Source: Bdellovibrio sp. 22V (GTDB lineage: Bacteria > Bdellovibrionota > Bdellovibrionia > Bdellovibrionales > Bdellovibrionaceae). From it: a stretch of 64,000 nucleotides of DNA. A model generated the notes under the pieces. That model searched no databases. It was given only the letters and a program-made list of their open reading frames with translations, and was not told the DNA's origin. Location: positions 2,790,001 to 2,854,000 of the forward strand of contig NZ_CP125854.1 in assembly GCF_030169785.1 (NCBI RefSeq), read 5' to 3'. How positions within the stretch are numbered: the stretch's first letter is position 1; the number at the start of each line of letters is the position of its first letter. Positions 1 through 7,674 of this stretch are shown here, one piece after another. The position numbers and the translations under genes were made by a program.

Positions 1-2
1 GC

Positions 3-152
3 GAAGAGGCAGAAATGTTTGCCGCCGCCTTTGAAAAACTTAAACCTAAAATTCGTGAACAAAGTATCATGGGAACAACGCTGGATATGGTTGCGAATAT
101 GATGCCACCGCGCTTTTCGGGGATCTTCAGAAACGGAAGCCCGCCTATTTAG
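3..152 (+). CDS. C-terminal end of an unidentified protein (partial)
   Basis: An open frame runs from the window edge to a TAG at 150-152 and encodes the last 49 residues of a protein. The tail begins EEAEMFAAAF and ends FRNGSPPI. The fragment is too short to assign a family. Its stop overlaps the end of the minus-strand DUF488 gene by 8 nt, a tail-to-tail arrangement seen repeatedly in this window, which supports it as a real gene end. The function is unknown. Confidence 0.55.
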   Translation, partial: EEAEMFAAAFEKLKPKIREQSIMGTTLDMVANMMPPRFSGIFRNGSPPI

Positions 153-624
153 ATTTTTCGAGCAGCTCGTCCTGCGAAGCCAAGGTGATATTTTTAACCT
201 TGGCTTTTGTTCTTTTGTGCAACTCCTCCGCGACGTAGCGGCGGTGGCAGTCATCTGCATTCGCTTCAAAACATAAAAGAGCCACTCGGTTTTTCGGTGT
301 TCGCAGCATTTCCGCTATACTCTCCAGATCGTCGTCTTGTTTAGGCAGGATCTGTCTTTGATAATTTTTAAACATGTGTTCGCGCGTGATCTTGTGTTCT
401 TTGGCTTCTTTGCGCCAGGCCGAAGGAACACCCAGACCGGGGAAATGACCGTAACCGATTTTATTTTTCTCTAGCGCTTCGGCGAGTTTTCTTTTCGAGA
501 ATCCTTTTTTGCGGCTGACGGGATTTTTGCGTACATCCACGACGACTTTGATTTTGTTCTTTTTCAGTCCGTCAATAAACTCTTCGAGAGTGCTGGCTTC
601 GTATCCAATGGTGAATAATGTCAT
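145..624 (-). CDS. DUF488 family protein
   Basis: This 159-residue protein has the hallmarks of the DUF488 family: an N-terminal TIGYE (residues 5-9), a DVR followed by P-x-S-R and GFSK (30-44), and the C-terminal LLCFEA...CHR signature (116-128, with Cys118, Cys126, His127 and Arg128). Family members are small soluble proteins, about 120-180 residues long. Their biochemical activity is not established, although the conserved Cys/His/Arg cluster looks like an active or ligand site. The gene is monocistronic, lies downstream of dbpA on the same strand after a 57-nt gap, and has no strong Shine-Dalgarno sequence. The family call is firm; the function is unknown. Confidence 0.9.
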   Translation of the reverse strand: MTLFTIGYEASTLEEFIDGLKKNKIKVVVDVRKNPVSRKKGFSKRKLAEALEKNKIGYGHFPGLGVPSAWRKEAKEHKITREHMFKNYQRQILPKQDDDLESIAEMLRTPKNRVALLCFEANADDCHRRYVAEELHKRTKAKVKNITLASQDELLEKSK

Positions 625-660
625 ACCCGTATTTTAGAGGGAAAACGTCGTTCCGGGAGC

Positions 661-683
661 AGGTTTGTTAAAATAACAAACCT
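661..683 (-). terminator. AT-rich hairpin at the dbpA stop codon
   Basis: A perfect 10-bp inverted repeat, AGGTTTGTTA and TAACAAACCT with a 3-nt loop, begins on the dbpA stop codon. It has no clear uridine run afterwards, so it is either a weak terminator or an mRNA 3' end stabiliser. Confidence 0.45.
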
Positions 684-2070
684 ACTTTACGATTTTGATC
701 TGAAACTTTTGACCTTTGATGCGACCGTCGCGGAGTTTATCAAACGCCACTTTTGCCACATCCGCGGCGATCGCGACATAAGAGATCTTGTCATGGATTT
801 CGATTTTCCCGACCTGTTCGGCGCTCAGTCCGCCGGAAGCCCCCGTGAGGGCTCCCAAGATGTCGCCGGGACGGAGTTTGTCTTTTCTGCCGCCGGAAAT
901 CGAGATGGTTTGCATCACGGCACCACGGAAGTTTTTATTAAGTCCGGTTTGATTTTTAAATCCTAGATTCTGTTTTTTGAATTTGCTGCCGGCAGCTTTT
1001 TCGAGCTCTAACAACTCCAGCGTATCTTGCGCTTCCGCCAGCGTGACAGCGACACCCTGTTTGCCTGCACGGCCGGTACGGCCGATACGATGAACGTAAG
1101 TTTCAGGTTTTGTCGGAAGATCAAAGTTTACGACAAGCTCAAGGTTCTCGATATCCAAACCGCGAGCCGCGACATCTGTCGCGACAAGAATACGATGACT
1201 GCCGTTGCGGAAAAGAGCCAAGGCGCGATCTCTTTCTTTTTGCTCCAGGTCGCCATGCAAGACAGAGTGAAGCACTTTGTTTTGCGTGAACTTTTCTGAC
1301 AGGGAAGCTACGTCATTTTTCGTATTACAAAAAATCACTGTCGATTCGGAAGGATGTTGTTGCAATACGCGCATCAAAGTGCCGACTTTGTCTTCGGGCT
1401 TTGTTTCATAGACCCATTGTTCGATCGAAGATGTCGGACTTTCTTCTTCCTCGATGGTTACGCGCAATGGATTTTTTTGATATTTGCGACTTAAAGACTC
1501 GATACCGTCGGGGAACGTGGCAGAGAACAAAACGGTCTGACGCTCTTTCGGTGCGGCATTGAGGATCGACTTCATTTCGGAATCAAATCCCAGCTCTAAC
1601 ATTTTATCCGCTTCATCGAGGACAAGAACGTCTAAGTTTGCAAGGTCCATGCGACCGCGCTGAATGTGTTCAAGAATACGGCCCGGAGTTCCAACAACCA
1701 AATGCACGCCGTTTTCAAGTGCTTCGGCCTGAGGGCGGCTGGGCTGGCCTCCCACAAGTGGTAGAACTTGCAGTCCCTCAAGGCGTCGGCCTAGTTTGCG
1801 AATATCATTCACCACCTGTGTTGTGAGCTCGCGAGTGGGGCAGATCACAATGGCTTGGACCGAGCGATTTTGAAGATCCAGTTTGTGCAAAATAGGAAGG
1901 GCGAAAGCGGCGGTTTTGCCACTGCCGGTGCGAGATTGGCCGATAAAGTCTTTTCCTGCGAGTAAGTGAGGAATGCTTTCAGCTTGGATCGGCGTCATTT
2001 GCTCAAATCCAAGCTCTTGGACGACAGCCAGAAGCTCTGCAGAGAGGGGGAGGTTTAAGAATGAATTCAT
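682..2070 (-). CDS. dbpA: ATP-dependent RNA helicase DbpA
   Basis: This is a 462-residue DEAD-box RNA helicase. The Q motif region (about 21-34), Walker A SRTGSGKT (46-53), PTREL (78-82), DEAD (152-155), SAT (183-185) and HRIGRTGRAG are all present. After the two RecA folds, residues about 385-462 match the DbpA RNA-binding domain, with a typical GGRKDKLRPGDILGAL start. In characterised DbpA this domain binds hairpin 92 of 23S rRNA and directs the helicase to late 50S assembly. The length matches E. coli DbpA. It is transcribed divergently from the SNF2 gene across only 48 bp. The second DEAD-box helicase in the window lacks this C-terminal domain. Confidence 0.92.
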   Translation of the reverse strand: MNSFLNLPLSAELLAVVQELGFEQMTPIQAESIPHLLAGKDFIGQSRTGSGKTAAFALPILHKLDLQNRSVQAIVICPTRELTTQVVNDIRKLGRRLEGLQVLPLVGGQPSRPQAEALENGVHLVVGTPGRILEHIQRGRMDLANLDVLVLDEADKMLELGFDSEMKSILNAAPKERQTVLFSATFPDGIESLSRKYQKNPLRVTIEEEESPTSSIEQWVYETKPEDKVGTLMRVLQQHPSESTVIFCNTKNDVASLSEKFTQNKVLHSVLHGDLEQKERDRALALFRNGSHRILVATDVAARGLDIENLELVVNFDLPTKPETYVHRIGRTGRAGKQGVAVTLAEAQDTLELLELEKAAGSKFKKQNLGFKNQTGLNKNFRGAVMQTISISGGRKDKLRPGDILGALTGASGGLSAEQVGKIEIHDKISYVAIAADVAKVAFDKLRDGRIKGQKFQIKIVK

Positions 2071-2118
2071 GACTTCTTTTACCAGAAATTACTCCACTTT
2101 ACAGCGCTTTCTGCTAAA

Positions 2119-5100
2119 ATGGCCTTTATGCCTTTTTTACCCTTGAGTTTAGTAAAAATATCTCAATGCCGAAATCTAAAGGACCTGGCGCCACTGGATC
2201 AGCAGGATTCTTTGCTGCAAGCCTTGGATATTCTGCACAAGGGACGTCTCAAAGGCCATAAAGTCGAAAAAGTCGACGAGTGCATTCATCTTGAGCTGTA
2301 TTTTCATGACGAAGAGGTTTTCCCGGAAGCGGTCGTGAAGTTGCAAGAAACGCAACCTCAGGGCCCTTTGCATTTTGAGTGTTCGGGATGCAAAAAGAAA
2401 GAAGGCCAGCTTTGCACGCATCAGTGGGCTTCATGCGTATTGTTGTGGTGGGCTTTTGCGCAAGATGCTTCCTTCTTGCGTCGGTTGGACCCGCAAATCG
2501 CGTATTTCTGTCGCGACTTCCAGGAGCTTTATTTCAATAACAAAGCTTCAGAAGACAAAGATGCGGAAGCGCTTTACCCGGCAGATCTAAAACTGGAAGC
2601 CATCTGTATCAGTCTTGATGAAATGCCGACAGTGGGAGGCCTGTACCTCCAGGAAATTCTTCCCGAGGCCGCCCGCGAATACCGCGCGTTGGAAGTCCCT
2701 TATGAGGAAGACCCGCGCAATTCTTTCCTGTGGGATATGCCGCAGGTTTTTCGCCGTCCTGTAAATATCGAGTCGGCGGTTTATTGGTCCGATCTTAAAA
2801 AACAAAATCAGATTTCCAGTCTGGTGCGCTACTGCTTTAGTGACGGTGTCTCTATTAGCAGCCGCGATATTCTTCGTCATGCGTATCGTAACGTGGTGCC
2901 TCGCGAGTTGTTACCGACCTCCGCGCGTAAAGCATTTGCGGAGCCGGGGTGGCCGCTTTTACAAAGAAGCGAGCAAGGTTTCCTGAGCCGGGACCTCAGC
3001 GAAATCGAAGAGGTGATGCAGCAGTTGCTTTCGCGTATTGCGAAAAGGACGCCGCGTTCATTGGTGCCTTTCTTTTTACAGTCAGAAGTCGCTCCTGAAA
3101 GGGCGATGTTAATTGAAGATATTTCTTTTGAGGGGACCGAAGAGTTCGTGTGGGACGTGGCCTTTACTGGAGAAAGCACTCTGCACACGCAGGCGCAGCT
3201 TAGACCCACTTCGCGCCATAAAAAATTCACTTTCTTCCAAAGCTTCGCGGTCGACGTTGAAAGCAAATCCGTTGTCGTCTTTCCGTGGGCGCGGGAAAAA
3301 GAGCTCAACAAAGAATTCTTTGTCCGGGCGCAAGCACAAAAAGCCCCGGAAGATTTTACGGATTTATCTTTGGACGGGCATGATGAGGCGCGCGCTCTTT
3401 TAAAGTTCTTAAGATCGCGTCCGTTACCGATTCGAATCAAAGGTGGATCGCATTATTTAGAAACCAGAGCAAGTCTTCTGGAGCTGAACTTTTCAGATCG
3501 AGGCGTTTTTTTTCCGGAAAGAGTTTATATTCTGCCGGAAGGTAAAACTTTACGTCAAAAAGGCTGGAGCATTCCGACCGTATTGGTTCTTCGCACTTTA
3601 AGCGAAGGATTGTCCTCTCTTTTCAATATGGACGTGAAAGCATTAATCTCAAAAGCGGGTAAAAAACGCGACTGGGATCTGCGCTTGTTGAAACATCTGG
3701 GAATTCTTCAATACGTCACGTTTGAAGCTCTCTCGCACCATTTCGAAGGGAAGTTAAGTGACGCCCGCGCCTGTGATCCGGCGATGATTATTCCGACGTT
3801 GCACGAACGCATACAAGCGTTGCTGGTCAGCGGAGAAGGTTCGGTTCTTGAGCGCAATCTGCCATTGACGGAGCTTTGTTCGCGTCAGGCTTTAAGCTGT
3901 TTTGAAAACTACGTCGCAAAAATTTTAAAAATGGCAGGGGAGCCCCACTCGGTCTTTTCTGCGGAAGGGGAATTAATTTTCTCGGGCGCGATTGAGCGTG
4001 AGTTCCGCATGATCTATGAAATTCTACAGCACTTGGCTTTGTCGACGCAAGGTGCGTGCTTTAAAAAAGCGCGCACGCCGCTGCTGTCTCGTATGTGGGA
4101 AGGAGATATCTCTAAAGACGTTCTTCTGCAAAGCGGGAATTTTTTCTTTCCTGGTAACGGCAAAGAGCCTTTGGCGATCAGTCAGGTCCTTGTGTTGCTG
4201 CAAAATCTTAAAGGTGTTGGCCTTCGTTTGTTATTGCACGGGCAAAGTCTGATTGAGCTCAGTGAAGACGAATTCAAAGTCGATTTTCAACTTGTCAGTA
4301 ACGTAGAACAAGGGATGCTCAATTGGTTTGAGCTCAACCCGCGATTTTTCCTGCAGGGTCAGGAAGTTGACGGCGGCTCGTTAAAAAATCTGGGCGGCGG
4401 TGGTGTTCTTGAATACAACGGTCGTTTTTACCTTGTGCCGAAAACTCAAATCCCGTCGCTGCGCCGTTTGGAGCATTTCTGGCTGAAGCTGCAACAAGGC
4501 AAGGGACCTTCTTCCGCAAAGAAGAAATGGTCCGATAAGGTTTATCAGGTTCCTAAAAGTCAAACTTTGGAGCTGCTCGCTTTGCGCGCTTCCGGTTATG
4601 CGATTCGTGGCGATGAAGAGTGGAAAAAACTTTGCGAATTCTATGATTCTTTAGGAACGTCGAAAAAACTTTTAGATATTCCGCCAACGATTCACGGTCG
4701 ACTAAAACACTACCAGCATGAAGGTGTGCAGTGGCTGTATGATTTGTATCAATTGAAAATGGGCGCCTTGCTTGCTGATGACATGGGTCTTGGAAAAACG
4801 TTGCAAGCTTTAAGTTTTCTGGAGTACTTGCGCACGAAAGAACAACTAGGACAGGTCCTAATCGTTGTGCCTTCGTCATTGGTTTACAACTGGGAAAGCG
4901 AGCTTGAAAAGTTCACGCCCGATTTGCCGCTCGAAATTTTCACGACGAAAGAAGTCGACCGAATCGGCAAAAAACTGGAGAGCAAACAACCCATGGTGGT
5001 TGTGACCACTTATGGCCTCCTGATGGAAAACGATCAGTTTTTAAGTCAGTACAAGTGGAACGTCATCATTTTTGACGAAGCTCAGAATTTAAAAAACATC

Positions 5101-6114
5101 ACGACGAAAAGAACCAGCTCGGCACGAATGCTTTCAGCGCGCTTTAAGATTTGTATGACGGGAACACCGATGGAAAACCATTATGGAGAGTTTTATTCTT
5201 TGATGGATCTAGTGGTGCCCGGATGTCTGGGGCGTTACGAGGATTTCCGCCGTCATTATGTCAATACCGAGATCGTTCTGGTCGAAGACGTCCAGGATTT
5301 AAAACTGCGCACAAAACCTTTGTTATTGCGAAGAACGAAAAAAGAAATTCTAGATCAGTTGCCGGAAAAACAGGAAACCAAGGTCAGTATCGCGTTTGAA
5401 GAAAGACAAAAAAAGATCTATCGCGACATCGCCATGGCCTATAACGAGAAAATCAAAGAGACCATGCGTGATTCCAGTGAAGGCGAAGTGCAGATTCAAA
5501 TGCTGACGGCTCTTTTGCGTTTACGTCAGGCGTGTTCTGATCCGGGAGCTTTGCCGGAAGTAAAATACGAAAAAACACCGCCAAAAATCGAAGCCTTGAT
5601 GGACTCCTTGCAAGAGATCATCGAATCCGGCGAAAGTGCGTTGGTGTTTACGCAGTTTATTCAAACTCTGGAGCGTGCAGAAAATTTGCTGCGTGCCGCG
5701 GGCATTCCCGTATTCACATTGCATGGCGGAGTTCCGACGAAACAACGGCAAAAACTTTTGCGCGAATTCGACGAACAAGGCGGCGGGGCGGTCATGATTA
5801 TGACGCTTAAAACGGGCGGTGTGGGGCTGAATTTGACGAAGGCCAGTTACGTCTTCCATTTGGAGCCGTGGTGGAATCCTTCGGTAGAAAATCAGGCAAC
5901 GGATCGTGCGCATCGCTTGGGACAAAAGAAAGCCGTTCAGGTGTTCCGCTATATCATGCACGAATCTTTGGAAGAAAAGATGGAGCTGCTAAAACTTCGC
6001 AAGAGTCAAAAGTTCCAGTCCCTTTTCGCCAATGCTGAATCTATTAAAGACATCGACACCGGCAGCGGAGCTCTTAGCAAAGACGACTTTGATTTCTTGC
6101 TCGGCCTTAAATAA
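2119..6114 (+). CDS. SNF2-family DEAD/DEAH-box ATPase with SWIM-like zinc motif
   Basis: This 1331-residue protein carries a C-terminal SNF2 motor (about 860-1331). It has the LKHYQHEGVQWL entry motif, Walker A DMGLGKT (near 891), DEAQ (near 986), a TGTPMEN motif and the SNF2 box VI TDRAHRLGQ (near 1260). Near the N-terminus, Cys88, Cys91, Cys99 and His101 form a SWIM-like zinc cluster with C-x2-C spacing instead of the usual C-x-C. The roughly 750 residues between them are poorly recognisable and probably form an accessory DNA- or protein-binding region. Bacterial SNF2 proteins of this size include RapA-like transcription recyclers and SWIM-SNF2 ATPases of unknown role; the zinc motif favours the latter. 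ATG 2119 has no good ribosome site, and ATG 2128 is an alternative start. Confidence 0.85.
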   Translation: MAFMPFLPLSLVKISQCRNLKDLAPLDQQDSLLQALDILHKGRLKGHKVEKVDECIHLELYFHDEEVFPEAVVKLQETQPQGPLHFECSGCKKKEGQLCTHQWASCVLLWWAFAQDASFLRRLDPQIAYFCRDFQELYFNNKASEDKDAEALYPADLKLEAICISLDEMPTVGGLYLQEILPEAAREYRALEVPYEEDPRNSFLWDMPQVFRRPVNIESAVYWSDLKKQNQISSLVRYCFSDGVSISSRDILRHAYRNVVPRELLPTSARKAFAEPGWPLLQRSEQGFLSRDLSEIEEVMQQLLSRIAKRTPRSLVPFFLQSEVAPERAMLIEDISFEGTEEFVWDVAFTGESTLHTQAQLRPTSRHKKFTFFQSFAVDVESKSVVVFPWAREKELNKEFFVRAQAQKAPEDFTDLSLDGHDEARALLKFLRSRPLPIRIKGGSHYLETRASLLELNFSDRGVFFPERVYILPEGKTLRQKGWSIPTVLVLRTLSEGLSSLFNMDVKALISKAGKKRDWDLRLLKHLGILQYVTFEALSHHFEGKLSDARACDPAMIIPTLHERIQALLVSGEGSVLERNLPLTELCSRQALSCFENYVAKILKMAGEPHSVFSAEGELIFSGAIEREFRMIYEILQHLALSTQGACFKKARTPLLSRMWEGDISKDVLLQSGNFFFPGNGKEPLAISQVLVLLQNLKGVGLRLLLHGQSLIELSEDEFKVDFQLVSNVEQGMLNWFELNPRFFLQGQEVDGGSLKNLGGGGVLEYNGRFYLVPKTQIPSLRRLEHFWLKLQQGKGPSSAKKKWSDKVYQVPKSQTLELLALRASGYAIRGDEEWKKLCEFYDSLGTSKKLLDIPPTIHGRLKHYQHEGVQWLYDLYQLKMGALLADDMGLGKTLQALSFLEYLRTKEQLGQVLIVVPSSLVYNWESELEKFTPDLPLEIFTTKEVDRIGKKLESKQPMVVVTTYGLLMENDQFLSQYKWNVIIFDEAQNLKNITTKRTSSARMLSARFKICMTGTPMENHYGEFYSLMDLVVPGCLGRYEDFRRHYVNTEIVLVEDVQDLKLRTKPLLLRRTKKEILDQLPEKQETKVSIAFEERQKKIYRDIAMAYNEKIKETMRDSSEGEVQIQMLTALLRLRQACSDPGALPEVKYEKTPPKIEALMDSLQEIIESGESALVFTQFIQTLERAENLLRAAGIPVFTLHGGVPTKQRQKLLREFDEQGGGAVMIMTLKTGGVGLNLTKASYVFHLEPWWNPSVENQATDRAHRLGQKKAVQVFRYIMHESLEEKMELLKLRKSQKFQSLFANAESIKDIDTGSGALSKDDFDFLLGLK

Positions 6115-7525
6115 GACCGAAGCGGTTTTTTATGCGCTCGATGGCATCGGCGTGGCCGCGCACCTTTAAGGTGACACCTTTTTCGTCATAAGATTCAGCA
6201 AGAACCCGCATCTTACCGCGAATCTCACCGATGACTCCTTGGATGTCGTAAGGAATGAAGATGTCCTGGTCGATCATCGCCGTTTCAAAATAGCTGATCA
6301 GTTTTAAACGCAAAGACGAAACATCTTCTTTGTTTCGTGTCGATAAAAAGACCGCTTCGGGATATTGCGCCTGCAAAGAAGCCAGCTCCTCGGGTGCCAA
6401 ACGATCCACTTTGTTGAGGATCAAAAGATTTTGCGTATCGCTGACGCCGACTTCCGATAACACGGATTTTGTGACTTCCAATTGTGAACGGAATGTCGGG
6501 TCGGAAGAATCCACCACATACAAAAGCAACGACGCATTCAAGGCTTCATCCAAAGTCGATTTGAAGGACGCAACGAGATCGTGTGGAAGTTTTTTAATAA
6601 AGCCGACCGTATCAGATATCAAAATTTTCGGACGGGACTCGGGATAAAGCAAACGCACGGTCGTGTCGAGCGTAGCGAATAGTTTATCGGCAACAAGAAC
6701 TTCACTGCCGGTCAAGGCCCGCATCAAAGACGATTTACCCGCATTGGTATAACCCACAAGAGCCACTGTGATTTCTTGACCACGACGCGCGCGACGCGTG
6801 TCATGCTCTTGCGAAATGGACGCCAATTCTTCTTTCAGTTCTTTGATACGATCGCGGATTTTACGACGATCCAACTCGATGCTGCTTTCGCCGGCACCTT
6901 TTCCGCCGATGCCTCCACCCTGACGATCTTCACCGCCGCCGGTTTCACGTAAACGAGGAGCCACGTAAGTTAAACGTGCAATTTCGACCTGCAGTTTCGC
7001 GGCTCGAGTGCGAGCGTGACGGCTGAAAATTTCGATGATCACACCGGTGCGATCTAAGACGGTGACGCCTAAGGCACTTTCTAGATTGCGCAGTTGGGAC
7101 GGGGAAAGGTCACAGTCGAAGATAACGACTTCCGCTTTTTCTTTGGGAGCGGAAAGGGATTCCGTCAGATCTTCCTCTTCAGCTTCTTCTAGAATCTCGT
7201 CTGCAAAGTCTTCTTCATCTTCTTCAGGCTGATTGCTTTTGAATTTAAGAGCAGCTTTGTGTTTTTTCTTTACGACGAGAGGGCCCACGACACCGCTGCC
7301 GCCGGTCCACTCCGCCACTTCTTTCAATTTGCCGTCACCAAGAACTGTGGCGGTTTTCTGTGAACTGCGGCGTTGCGATGTTTGCCCGATAACATTGTAA
7401 CCCAAAGTTGTCACAAGTCGGGCAAGTTCCGCCAAAGAACCTTGTGTCTCTTCGTCAGAAATTTTGGGAAGTTGGATGCCTATCAGCAAGGCATTCAGAG
7501 GTTTGGAATTGTTAAAAGCATCCAT
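6107..7525 (-). CDS. hflX: GTPase HflX
   Basis: HflX is a ribosome-associated GTPase that splits stalled or stressed 70S ribosomes. This 472-residue copy has the N-terminal HflX domain with the glycine-rich segment at about 196-212, a helical linker, and a G domain with G1 GYTNAGKSS (258-266), DTVGF (305-309) and NKVD (371-374). It is longer than the E. coli protein (426 aa) because of a lysine-rich then strongly acidic insert at about 86-130. The gene ends tail-to-tail with the SNF2 gene, overlapping by 8 nt. With DbpA nearby it makes a small ribosome-quality group. The identification is secure; the role of the acidic insert is unknown. Confidence 0.93.
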   Translation of the reverse strand: MDAFNNSKPLNALLIGIQLPKISDEETQGSLAELARLVTTLGYNVIGQTSQRRSSQKTATVLGDGKLKEVAEWTGGSGVVGPLVVKKKHKAALKFKSNQPEEDEEDFADEILEEAEEEDLTESLSAPKEKAEVVIFDCDLSPSQLRNLESALGVTVLDRTGVIIEIFSRHARTRAAKLQVEIARLTYVAPRLRETGGGEDRQGGGIGGKGAGESSIELDRRKIRDRIKELKEELASISQEHDTRRARRGQEITVALVGYTNAGKSSLMRALTGSEVLVADKLFATLDTTVRLLYPESRPKILISDTVGFIKKLPHDLVASFKSTLDEALNASLLLYVVDSSDPTFRSQLEVTKSVLSEVGVSDTQNLLILNKVDRLAPEELASLQAQYPEAVFLSTRNKEDVSSLRLKLISYFETAMIDQDIFIPYDIQGVIGEIRGKMRVLAESYDEKGVTLKVRGHADAIERIKNRFGLI

Positions 7526-7674
7526 GACTTGGGAATACTCTGAATCCTTCTAAAGATCAAAGGTTAGTTGTCTCTTGTCAGCACGAGAACTCAAAAGCAG
7601 TGTGTTTTTTACGCGCTTGCATTGTGGACGGCAAGAACCGAGGCATAAATTCAAAGGCATTGGTGGAGGATGAC

